The notes under the pieces are model-generated. The model did no database searches. It was not told the origin of the DNA and saw only the letters and a list, made by a program, of their open reading frames with translations. This document shows positions 1-5,945 of a stretch of 10,144 bases of DNA, piece by piece. Source of the stretch: Betaproteobacteria bacterium RIFCSPLOWO2_02_FULL_62_17 (GTDB lineage: Bacteria > Pseudomonadota > Gammaproteobacteria > Burkholderiales > SG8-39); contig MEQV01000062.1 in assembly GCA_001770355.1 (NCBI GenBank), positions 10,356 through 20,499 on the forward strand. Reading direction: 5' to 3'. The position numbers and the translations under genes were made by a program. Positions within the stretch are counted from its first letter, which is position 1, and every line of letters starts with the position of its first letter.

Positions 1-282
1 AAAACCGATGCTTTGTCCACGCAGGCGGGTGAGTTCCGCTTCCTTCATCGCGCTGGTCTCATTGCCCAGGATATGCAGATGCCCGGCGCTGGGCCGGTCG
101 AGCAGGCCGATCAGGTTGAGCAAGGTGCTCTTGCCCGAACCCGAAGGGCCGATCAGCGCGGCGAATTCGCCCTGCCGGATTTCAAGATCGATATCGTGCA
201 ACACCTCGGTCTCCGCCCGGGTTCCGACGGCATAGGACTTGCACACGCCCTCCAGTCGCAGCAGTGGCGCGCGCTCAGCCAC
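1..282 (-). CDS. ABC transporter ATP-binding subunit, MacB/LolD type (partial, N-terminal 94 residues)
   Basis: This is the nucleotide-binding subunit that would power the permease encoded just upstream. The visible 94 residues begin with a GTG start at 282. They contain the usual first strand (LLRLEGVCKSY), an extra loop before VLHDIDLEI, and a perfect Walker A, GPSGSGKST, at residues 45-53, followed by LLNLIGLLDRPSAG, typical of the MacB/LolD/FtsE group. The Q-loop, signature motif and Walker B lie beyond the window edge, so the gene is cut by the window and not broken. A GGAGG sequence (289-293, minus sense) sits 6 bases before the GTG. The start overlaps the end of the permease gene by 8 bases (GTGGCTGA), so translation is probably coupled. 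Family assignment is sure; the transported substrate cannot be read from this. Confidence 0.93.
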   Translation of the reverse strand, partial: MAERAPLLRLEGVCKSYAVGTRAETEVLHDIDLEIRQGEFAALIGPSGSGKSTLLNLIGLLDRPSAGHLHILGNETSAMKEAELTRLRGQSIGF

Positions 283-1501
283 GAATAGCCTCCACCGGGT
301 CGAGCCTCGCCGCCCGGCGCGAGGGGACCACTGCCGCCAGCGTGCCGATCACCGTGGCGCCCGCCGCGGCCAGCGCGAACAGCGACGGTTCGATATCGAT
401 GGAAAAAAGCAGCGTGCCGTCCGGATTCCTCGCCATGCCGCGCCAGGCCACCAGGAACAACCAGCCGAGCAGGCAGCCCAGTACCGAGCCGCCCAGCCCC
501 ATCACCCCTCCCTGTATGAGGAAAATGCGCTGCACCTGCTCGCGGGAGGCGCCCATGGCGCGCAGGATGCCGATCTCCCTGGATTTCTGCACCACCGAAA
601 CCACCAGCACGCTGGAAATCCCCAGCGCCGCGGTCAGCGCCACGAAAAATCTTATCAAGGTATTGGCCAGCGTCTGCGCGGCAAGCGCGGTGAAAAACTG
701 CGCGTTGGTCTTTATCCAGCTCTCGGCGTTCAATCCGGTATCGGCCTGGATGGCTTGCGCCACGACCTCGGCTGCGAAAGGATCGCTGACATCGATGTCG
801 AGGCTGGAGACGCCGCCGACAAGGTCGAGCAGGCCTTGAGCCGTGTGCAAGGCGATGTACACGTTGCGTTCATTGGCGGGCTTGGAACCCAGGTCAAATA
901 TCCCCGTGATGCTGAGCACTTCGACCACACCGCTGGCCGAGGACAGGCGCAGCTTGTCGCCGATGCCCGCGCCCAGCACGCGCGCCAGCTCGGTGCCGAT
1001 CAGTATTTCCGCGCTGCCTAGCCGCAAGCGGCCGGCGACGATCTTCTGCGAAAGCGGAATAATCTTCTCGTAGCTCTCCGGTTCGATGCCGATCACGGCA
1101 ACCGCGCGCGTGGCCTCGCCGCGCACCGCAAAGCCCGGCCCGTTCACCACCGGTGTGACGGCCAGCAGCCCGGGCATGCGTGCGATGCGCTCGCGTACCG
1201 ATTGCCACTGGTCCAGCGAGCGCAGCCGCTGTGCCTGGGCCTGCAGCAGCACAGCGCCGGTGCCCGCAGCATCGCCGCGCAAGGGGCGCGCGACGCGGTC
1301 GGCGGGCAACACCACGATCTGCGGCAAGGCTGACAGGGTGCGCTGGAAAATGTTGGCCCGTAATCCGGTGAGCAGCGCCGACATGAACACGATCACACCC
1401 ACGCCCAGCGCCACGCCCGTGACGATGAGCGTGGTTTGGGTGCGGCCTTCGCGCATGAAACGCAGCGCGGCAATCCACTCGAACGGCAGCCAGGGGCTCA
1501 C
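275..1501 (-). CDS. MacB/FtsX-family ABC transporter permease
   Basis: A 408-residue inner-membrane permease with the MacB-type plan: one membrane segment near the N-terminus (about 24-46), a large periplasmic domain (about 47-280), then three segments (about 285-304, 325-353 and 373-392). The FtsX-family hallmarks are clear: the cytoplasmic stretch QKSREIGILRAMGASREQVQRIF after segment 2, and the C-terminal PSRRAARLDPVEAIRG. I chose the GTG at 1501 because it overlaps the stop of the upstream fusion-protein gene by 4 bases (GTGA), gives the normal family length, and places the first helix correctly. The open frame extends to 1687, but that part is arginine-rich antisense to the neighbouring gene and looks non-coding. 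The partners are the membrane fusion protein upstream and the ATPase downstream; together they form a MacAB-like tripartite exporter, or alternatively a lipoprotein or peptide exporter. Confidence 0.92.
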   Translation of the reverse strand: MSPWLPFEWIAALRFMREGRTQTTLIVTGVALGVGVIVFMSALLTGLRANIFQRTLSALPQIVVLPADRVARPLRGDAAGTGAVLLQAQAQRLRSLDQWQSVRERIARMPGLLAVTPVVNGPGFAVRGEATRAVAVIGIEPESYEKIIPLSQKIVAGRLRLGSAEILIGTELARVLGAGIGDKLRLSSASGVVEVLSITGIFDLGSKPANERNVYIALHTAQGLLDLVGGVSSLDIDVSDPFAAEVVAQAIQADTGLNAESWIKTNAQFFTALAAQTLANTLIRFFVALTAALGISSVLVVSVVQKSREIGILRAMGASREQVQRIFLIQGGVMGLGGSVLGCLLGWLFLVAWRGMARNPDGTLLFSIDIEPSLFALAAAGATVIGTLAAVVPSRRAARLDPVEAIRG

Positions 1502-2748
1502 TGCGGTCCGGATGCGTCCGGCGCGGCAATGCGCACGCGGTCGCCGGGTTCGATCGCGCCATGCATGGCGGGAATCAGGAGTTCGCCCGGTGCGGCGCCT
1601 TCGAGGACTTCGATGCGCGTGTCGCCGCGCAGCCCCAGCTTTACCGCCTGGCGCACGGCGCGATGGTCTTTCACGACCAGCACCCATGGGGAGGCACCGC
1701 CGGCATCGCGCACCGCGTCGGCGGCGACTACCACGGTTGCGCGGCGGCGCGCGGTTTCGATATCGACCGACACCGTCATGTCCTGGCGCAGGTAGTCCGG
1801 CGGATCGACCACCCGCAGTTTGACTTCGACGGTACCGCGCATCGCATCCACGCCGGGGTTGATGTATGCGAGCGTCGCCGGGAAACGCCTGCCGGCAAAG
1901 GCGTCGGCGGAACCCAGCGCCGGCTGGCCCAGGGCGAGTCGCGAGAGGTGGCGCTCGTCCAGTTGCACCACGATCTGCGTTTCGCCCTCGGGCGCGAGCA
2001 CCATGAGTTCCTTGCCCGGAGCCACCACGTTGCCCGGTTCGACGCTGCGTCCGATCAGCACGCCGTCGACCGGCGCGCGAACCAGGGTTTGTTCCAGTTT
2101 TGCCTCGTTGGCGCGCAGGTTGGCGCGTGCCTGCTCAGCCGCGGTCAGCGCGAGCGCATGGTCGCTGCCGCCGATGCGGCTGGATTCAACCTGCAGGCGC
2201 GCCGAGCGCGCCTGGCTCTGTGTGACATCGAGGTTGCGGCGGGAATCGTCAAGCTGCGATTCGCCGACAAAACCCTTTGCCCGCAGCATTTGCGTGCGTT
2301 CGTGCTGCAGCCGTGCCTGCGTGGCATTGGCCAGCGCCTGCTGCAGCGATTGTTCGGCTGCCGGCAGGGCAAGCTCGCGAATCTGACGCAGCCGTGCCTC
2401 GGCCTGGTCCAGCGCGGCGCGCGCCTGCGCGAGGGCTGCTTTTTCATCGCGGGAATCCAGTTCGATCAGGACCTGTCCGCGGCGCACGCGTTGCCCCTCG
2501 GCCACGGGCACGGCAACCACACGGTCCGTTCCCGTTGAACCGATCGAAACGCGCCGCGGGGTCATAATGCGGCCGCTGGCCACGATGCTTTGAACCAGGT
2601 CGCCGCGCGTGGCTTGGCGTATGCTGACCTGCGGGCCAAGGTAGAAACGCTGGGTTGCCAGTACCGCCAGGGTCACCGCCAAAATGGCGCCCAGCAGCCA
2701 CTTGACCCAAGGCACGCCCTGTTGGAACGATGTTGAATTCAAACTCAT
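1498..2748 (-). CDS. Periplasmic membrane fusion protein, HlyD/MacA/RND-adaptor family
   Basis: A 416-residue adaptor that links an inner-membrane exporter to an outer-membrane channel. Visible parts in order: a short cytoplasmic tail, one membrane anchor (about 15-32), the first half of a biotinyl-lipoyl-like domain (about 68-98, with PVAEGQRVRRGQVLIELDS), a long Ala/Gln/Arg-rich coiled-coil hairpin (about 100-230), the second lipoyl half (TLVRAPVDGVLIGRSVEPGNVV), and a beta-barrel plus membrane-proximal domain. It is first in the operon and overlaps the permease gene by 4 bases, which supports a MacA-like role. The ATG at 2748 has no convincing ribosome binding site; an AAGGGA lies 13 bases upstream, too far to be ideal. 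An FNR-like box is centred about 40 bp upstream of this ATG, so the mRNA could be leaderless or the true start slightly further in. The substrate is unknown. Confidence 0.9.
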   Translation of the reverse strand: MSLNSTSFQQGVPWVKWLLGAILAVTLAVLATQRFYLGPQVSIRQATRGDLVQSIVASGRIMTPRRVSIGSTGTDRVVAVPVAEGQRVRRGQVLIELDSRDEKAALAQARAALDQAEARLRQIRELALPAAEQSLQQALANATQARLQHERTQMLRAKGFVGESQLDDSRRNLDVTQSQARSARLQVESSRIGGSDHALALTAAEQARANLRANEAKLEQTLVRAPVDGVLIGRSVEPGNVVAPGKELMVLAPEGETQIVVQLDERHLSRLALGQPALGSADAFAGRRFPATLAYINPGVDAMRGTVEVKLRVVDPPDYLRQDMTVSVDIETARRRATVVVAADAVRDAGGASPWVLVVKDHRAVRQAVKLGLRGDTRIEVLEGAAPGELLIPAMHGAIEPGDRVRIAAPDASGPQ

Positions 2749-2780
2749 AATGCATACTGAATCCCTTGGCTTTTTGGGGC

Positions 2781-2794
2781 TTGACTTGCATCAA
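2781..2794. promoter_or_regulatory. FNR/ANR-like box upstream of the efflux operon
   Basis: TTGACTTGCATCAA matches TTGAT-N4-ATCAA at 9 of 10 specified positions. It lies 33 bp before the ATG of the fusion-protein gene on the minus strand. The -10 candidates at the right distance are weak in both directions: TATGCA with a 24-bp gap on the minus strand, CATTAA with a 22-bp gap on the plus strand. It could therefore activate the minus operon from a start point at the ATG, or act in some other geometry. The dyad is seen directly; the direction is inferred. Confidence 0.6.
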
Positions 2795-2810
2795 GCGCCC
2801 GCCTGAGTAC

Positions 2811-2834
2811 GATTCTCATTAAGCATGATTCTCA
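2811..2834. repeat. Direct repeat of GATTCTCA, possible Fur-like operator
   Basis: The octamer GATTCTCA occurs at 2811-2818 and again at 2827-2834, a period of 16 bp, in sequence that is AT-richer than its surroundings. GATTCTCATT resembles half of a Fur box (reverse complement AATGAGAATC), but a full 19-bp palindrome is not present. It sits next to the FNR-like box at 2781-2794. A regulator site is plausible; the regulator is not identified. I see nothing recognisable in the following stretch, 2835-2944. Confidence 0.3.
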
Positions 2835-2944
2835 CTATGTGGCGCCATTGCATGGGCCAAGGCGGACGCCAGGAATGTTCGTTTTGCGCAACGGCGTTGC
2901 CGATGGCAAGCACTGCGCGCGAGTGCGGTCGAACCCCCGGGAAT

Positions 2945-2986
2945 TTGATCTGGATCAATTCAATGCAAGCTTTGGCCCGATATATT
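2945..2986 (+). promoter_or_regulatory. Class II FNR/ANR-type promoter of the candidate sRNA
   Basis: TTGATCTGGATCAA (2945-2958) is a perfect TTGAT-N4-ATCAA dyad. Exactly 22 bp after it comes TATATT (2981-2986), 5 of 6 matches to the sigma-70 -10. This is the spacing of FNR-dependent promoters with the activator at -41.5, and it predicts a transcript start near 2993 on the plus strand. The minus-strand side is GC-rich with no -10. It is the best promoter in the window, and there is no convincing protein gene directly downstream of it. Confidence 0.8.
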
Positions 2987-2992
2987 GGGGCC

Positions 2993-3177
2993 GTTCATGT
3001 GCATGCTCTTAATAAGACATGTATGCAGGTGGCGGGCCAGAGTACCGGTTCGCAGCTTGCGGTGCCCCCCCAGGCGCCGTAATGGTTGAGGACCTCCCTC
3101 AGACCGTGCCGGGTTCATGAACACCCGGCGCGGTGTCCTCACCCAACCCGCCCTCGAAAGACGGCGGGATTTTTTTT
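2993..3177 (+). ncRNA. Candidate FNR-activated small regulatory RNA, about 185 nt
   Basis: No convincing protein gene lies between a strong FNR-type promoter (start predicted near 2993) and an intrinsic terminator (3147-3177). The predicted RNA is highly structured. A 5' hairpin can form around 3002-3020 (CATG-C-TCTT-AAT-AAGA-CATG). A long central element has TGAGGAC (3087-3093) pairing with GTCCTCA (3135-3141), a pyrimidine-rich bulge (3094-3103), and an 11-bp stem with one G-U pair (3104-3114 with 3123-3133) capped by TCATGAAC. The 3' end is the terminator hairpin with a U-tract, as in Hfq-binding sRNAs. The Usp gene has its own FNR-type promoter downstream of the terminator, so this is not simply its leader. 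By role it would be an analogue of FnrS (enterics), AniS (Neisseria) or PhrS (Pseudomonas), but I recognise no sequence homology to them. A 30-codon frame from ATG 2997 to 3089 exists without a ribosome binding site and is probably chance. Confidence 0.68.
3147..3177 (+). terminator. Intrinsic terminator ending the candidate sRNA
   Basis: CCCGCC (3147-3152) pairs with GGCGGG (3163-3168). A C-C mismatch separates this from an inner TC/GA pair that closes a GAAA tetraloop (3156-3159). An uninterrupted run of eight T follows one base later (3170-3177). It functions only in the plus sense and lies 13 bp before the FNR box of the Usp promoter, so it insulates the two units. Confidence 0.88.
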
Positions 3178-3190
3178 GTCTTTCTGGCGC

Positions 3191-3232
3191 TTGACATCGG
3201 TCAATGGGACAGATTGTCAATGGCGCTATCGT
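3191..3232 (+). promoter_or_regulatory. FNR/ANR-type promoter of the universal stress gene
   Basis: TTGACATCGGTCAA (3191-3204) matches the FNR dyad with the common C/G variants at the inner positions. TATCGT (3227-3232, 4 of 6 matches to the -10) follows after exactly 22 bp. The predicted start near 3239 leaves a 34-nt leader that contains the Shine-Dalgarno sequence AAGGGG (3261-3266). Confidence 0.7.
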
Positions 3233-3272
3233 GGCCTCGTCGGTATTCGGCTAACCAAGCAAGGGGCATTCG

Positions 3273-4115
3273 ATGGATTACAAAACCATTGTCGTTCATA
3301 TCGACGCGCATCCCAGGCGGACCGCGCGGCTCGACATCGCTCTGCGGCTCGCGGCGAAAACCGGCGGCCACGTCATCGGCCTGTTCGCGACCGATGCCGT
3401 GCCCATGCCGCGATACGCCGGCGCTGAATGGAGTACCGCGCTGGTCGAAGCCGGAGAGCAGCAGATGGAAGCGGCGTGCAGCGAGGCGCAGGCCGTGTTC
3501 CAGGCGGCCGCGGCGCAATATCCCGATGTAAGCAGCGAGTGGCGCGAGGATGGCAGCGGCGCGCTTGAGGCGGTATCGCTGAGCGCGCGCTATGCGGACC
3601 TGATGATTGCCGCGCAGCACGAACCCGATTCGGACATCGACAGCCGCGTGGGGGCGCGATTTGCCGAGGATCTGGTCCTTTCGATTACGACGCCCTTGCT
3701 GCTGGTGCCGTATGCAGGCCGATTCGAGACCCTGGGTGAACGCGTTCTGCTTGCCTGGGATTCCTCGCCGCAGGCGTTGCGCGCGGCCACCGGCGCGCTG
3801 CCGCTGCTGACGCGCGCCAGGGACGTGCAGGTAACGGTATTCGACGCCGACAAGAACCCCCAGGCACATGGCGAGATGCCGGGCGCGGATATCACGCTGT
3901 TCCTCTCGCGTCACGGCGTCAAGGCAACGGTGTCGCAGCAGCGCAGCGTCGAGGGCGATATCGGTTGCGCCATTCTGTCGCGGGCCGCGGATCAGGGCAC
4001 GGACCTTATCGTCATGGGCGCGTATGGACATTCGCGCGCGAAAGAACGCGTGCTGGGCGGGGCGACGCGCACCATTTTCGAATCGATGACGGTGCCGGTG
4101 CTGATGTGCCACTGA
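3273..4115 (+). CDS. Universal stress protein, tandem UspA domains
   Basis: A 280-residue cytoplasmic protein made of two UspA-type domains: about 1-150 starting MDYKTIVVHIDAHPRRTARLDIALRLA, and about 155-280 starting ERVLLAWDSSPQALRAATGALPLL. The second domain keeps the nucleotide-binding loop: G249-x2-G252-x9-G262 in GAYGHSRAKERVLGG, followed by TIFESMTVPVLM. The first domain has lost this loop (IAAQHEPDSDIDSRVGARF instead), as often happens in tandem Usps. Such proteins support survival under stress, and in Pseudomonas several are induced by ANR without oxygen. The ATG at 3273 has a good AAGGGG six bases upstream. The gene stands alone on the plus strand, convergent with groEL, and has its own FNR-type promoter. 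It matches the N- and C-terminal boundaries expected for the family. Confidence 0.93.
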   Translation: MDYKTIVVHIDAHPRRTARLDIALRLAAKTGGHVIGLFATDAVPMPRYAGAEWSTALVEAGEQQMEAACSEAQAVFQAAAAQYPDVSSEWREDGSGALEAVSLSARYADLMIAAQHEPDSDIDSRVGARFAEDLVLSITTPLLLVPYAGRFETLGERVLLAWDSSPQALRAATGALPLLTRARDVQVTVFDADKNPQAHGEMPGADITLFLSRHGVKATVSQQRSVEGDIGCAILSRAADQGTDLIVMGAYGHSRAKERVLGGATRTIFESMTVPVLMCH

Positions 4116-4149
4116 GCCTTTTCGGGAGCGGCCCTTTGGGTTTCATGCG

Positions 4150-4178
4150 GCTTCCCTGAAGCTTACATGTCGGGAAGC
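4150..4178. terminator. Possible bidirectional hairpin between convergent Usp and GroEL genes
   Basis: GCTTCCC (4150-4156) and GGGAAGC (4172-4178) form a perfect 7-bp inverted repeat with a 15-nt loop, between the Usp stop (4115) and the last codons of groEL (stop at 4163-4165). There is no clear T-run on either side, so termination is only a suggestion. Confidence 0.3.
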
Positions 4179-5773
4179 GGGGGTGGAGGTCTGTCTTCGG
4201 GCAATTGCGCGATCATGCAGTCGGTGGTCAGAATCAGCCCCGCGATCGAGGCCGCGTTCTGCAATGCGGTGCGCGTGACCTTGCGTGGATCGAGCACTCC
4301 CATTTCAACCATGTCGCCGTACTCGCCGCTCTGGGCATTGAAGCCGAAGTTGCCCTTGCCCTCCAGCACCTTGTTGAGCACCACCGAGGGTTCCTCGCCG
4401 GCATTGGCCACGATCTGGCGCAGCGGATCCTCAAGCGCGCGCAATACAATTCGAATGCCCGCTTCCTGATCGGGATTCTCCCCGCGCAGTTCGCCGATAC
4501 GCGCCCGCGCCCGCAGCAGCGCCACGCCGCCCCCGGGCAGGATGCCTTCCTCGACCGCCGCGCGGGTCGCATGCAGGGCGTCCTCCACGCGCGCCTTTTT
4601 TTCCTTCATTTCGGATTCAGTCGCGGCGCCCACCTTTACCACTGCCACGCCCCCGGCGAGCTTGGCGATGCGTTCCTGCAGCTTCTCGCGGTCGTAGTCA
4701 CTCTTGATGTCCTTGATCTGTACGCGCAGGTCCGCCACCCGCGCGGCAATTTTCGACGCATCGCCGCCGCCGCCGATCAGCGTGGTGTTGTCCTTGTCGA
4801 TCTCGACGCGCCTGGCGTGCCCCAGATCCTTGAGCGTCGTTTTCTCCAGGGTGCGGCCCGCCTCTTCGGCGATCACCTGGGCGCCGGTGAGGACGGCGAT
4901 GTCCTCAAGCATCGCCTTGCGCCGGTCGCCAAAGCCCGGCGATTTGACCGCGCAGGACTTGATCACTCCGCGCAGGGTGTTCACCACCAGTGTCGCCAGC
5001 GCTTCTCCCTCCACGTCCTCGGCGATGACCAGCAGCGGGCGGGCGGCCTTTGCAACGCCTTCCAGCAGCGGAATCAGATCATGTATCGAGGCGATCTTCT
5101 TGTCATGTATGAGGACATAAACATCCTCCAGGACCGCCTGCTGCTTCTCGCCGGTATTGATGAAATAGGGGGAAAGAAAGCCACGGTCGAACTGCATGCC
5201 CTCGACGAATTCAAGCTCGCTCTCCAGGCCCTTGCCGTCCTCGACGGTGATCACTCCCTCCTTGCCAACCTTTTCCATGGCTTGAGCCACGATCGCGCCG
5301 ATGGAGCGGTCGGAATTTGCGGAAACGGTCGCCACCTGCGCAATCTCGGTGCCGGTGCTGCAGGGCCTGGCCATGCGCTGCAGTTCCGCGACGATGGCGG
5401 CCACCGCGAGTTCGATGCCGCGCTTCAAATCCATCGGATTCATGCCCGCGGCGACGTACTTCATCCCCTCCGCCACGATGCCGCTGGCGAGCAAGGTAGC
5501 AGTGGTGGTCCCGTCGCCGGCAACGTCGGAAGTTTTGCTCGCCACTTCGCGCGCCATTTGCGCGCCCATGTTCTCGAAGCGGTCCTTGAGTTCGATTTCC
5601 TTGGCGACGACCACCCCGGAATTGATGACGATGGGCGGACCGTAGGAGCGCTCCAGCATCACCGTGCGCGCCTTGGGCCCGAGAGTGCCGCGCACCGCGT
5701 TGGCCAGGGTGTTCACGCCGGCGAGGAGTTTGGCGCGCGCCTCATCATGAAAAATAATCTCCTTGGCGGCCAT
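4163..5773 (-). CDS. groEL: Divergent chaperonin GroEL (Cpn60), no GroES partner here
   Basis: A 536-residue group I chaperonin subunit that would form the folding chamber. Family sequence is clear from end to end: MAAKEIIFHDEAR, GTLGPKARTV, the nucleotide loop SDVAGDGTTTATLLA, the apical domain FVEGMQFDRGFLSPYFIN and AEDVEGEALATLVVNTLRG, and KKARVEDALHATRAAVEEG. Aligned by eye to E. coli GroEL, the segment TKDGV becomes INSGV, so catalytic Asp52 is Ser52 (and Lys51 is Asn); the second catalytic Asp (E. coli 398) is kept. Gly35 is Ala. The C-terminal GGM tail is replaced by PEDRPPPPLPDM. No groES lies in the window, so this is probably an additional paralogue. The start ATG has a good GAGAGG sequence (5781-5787) and an FNR-like promoter upstream. 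The gene is probably transcribed separately from the Trx-CcdA gene behind it. Confidence 0.96.
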   Translation of the reverse strand: MAAKEIIFHDEARAKLLAGVNTLANAVRGTLGPKARTVMLERSYGPPIVINSGVVVAKEIELKDRFENMGAQMAREVASKTSDVAGDGTTTATLLASGIVAEGMKYVAAGMNPMDLKRGIELAVAAIVAELQRMARPCSTGTEIAQVATVSANSDRSIGAIVAQAMEKVGKEGVITVEDGKGLESELEFVEGMQFDRGFLSPYFINTGEKQQAVLEDVYVLIHDKKIASIHDLIPLLEGVAKAARPLLVIAEDVEGEALATLVVNTLRGVIKSCAVKSPGFGDRRKAMLEDIAVLTGAQVIAEEAGRTLEKTTLKDLGHARRVEIDKDNTTLIGGGGDASKIAARVADLRVQIKDIKSDYDREKLQERIAKLAGGVAVVKVGAATESEMKEKKARVEDALHATRAAVEEGILPGGGVALLRARARIGELRGENPDQEAGIRIVLRALEDPLRQIVANAGEEPSVVLNKVLEGKGNFGFNAQSGEYGDMVEMGVLDPRKVTRTALQNAASIAGLILTTDCMIAQLPEDRPPPPLPDM

Positions 5774-5829
5774 TGGATATTCCTCTCTTGATCGATATTC
5801 AATTCAGAGCGGCGGATATATCTATTATC

Positions 5830-5870
5830 AGTATCCGCGCGCGCGGACGGCGCGGCTTGACCTGGATCAA
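5830..5870 (-). promoter_or_regulatory. FNR/ANR-type promoter of groEL
   Basis: Read on the minus strand, TTGATCCAGGTCAA (plus 5857-5870) is an FNR dyad with one inner variant. After 21 bp comes GATACT (plus 5830-5835), 4 of 6 matches to a -10; GATAAT lies 6 bp further on. The predicted start near 5822 gives a leader of about 50 nt that includes the ribosome site. The spacer is nearly all C and G and contains the 14-bp palindrome TCCGCGCGCGCGGA (5834-5847). No CIRCE element was seen here. Confidence 0.66.
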
Positions 5871-5929
5871 TCTCCGCGGACGGGCGCGGATCAGGATCGA
5901 GTGCCATGCACACCGCGCGCCTGGAAATC

Positions 5930-5944
5930 GGCGTCGATAACGCC
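5930..5944 (-). terminator. Small hairpin just after the Trx-CcdA stop codon
   Basis: GGCGT-CGATA-ACGCC, a 5-bp stem with a 5-nt loop, begins 1 bp past the stop codon of the upstream gene. In the minus sense it is followed by GATTTCC, a poor U-tract. It is at best a weak terminator or a 3'-end stabiliser. Confidence 0.3.
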
Positions 5945-5945
5945 T

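Noticed and set aside
1502..1687. N-terminal extension of the permease frame to 1687
   Set aside because: It is arginine-rich, lies entirely inside the fusion-protein gene in another frame, and makes the protein too long; GTG 1501 fits the coupled start.
2825..3082. 85-residue plus-strand open frame in the large intergenic region
   Set aside because: It has no ribosome site or recognisable motif, and it runs across the strong FNR promoter and the 5' part of the candidate sRNA.
2997..3089. 30-codon reading frame inside the candidate sRNA (dual-function RNA like PhrS)
   Set aside because: No ribosome site, Arg-rich and GC-driven composition; conservation would be needed to revive it.
2960..3220. 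86-residue minus-strand open frame opposite the candidate sRNA
   Set aside because: It reads through the terminator hairpin and A-run in the reverse sense, with an Arg-rich composition and no promoter or ribosome site.
4205..5791. 528-residue plus-strand open frame antisense to groEL
   Set aside because: It mirrors a well-conserved GroEL, has no family motifs, and is rich in His/Arg/Gly as expected for antisense of high-GC coding DNA.
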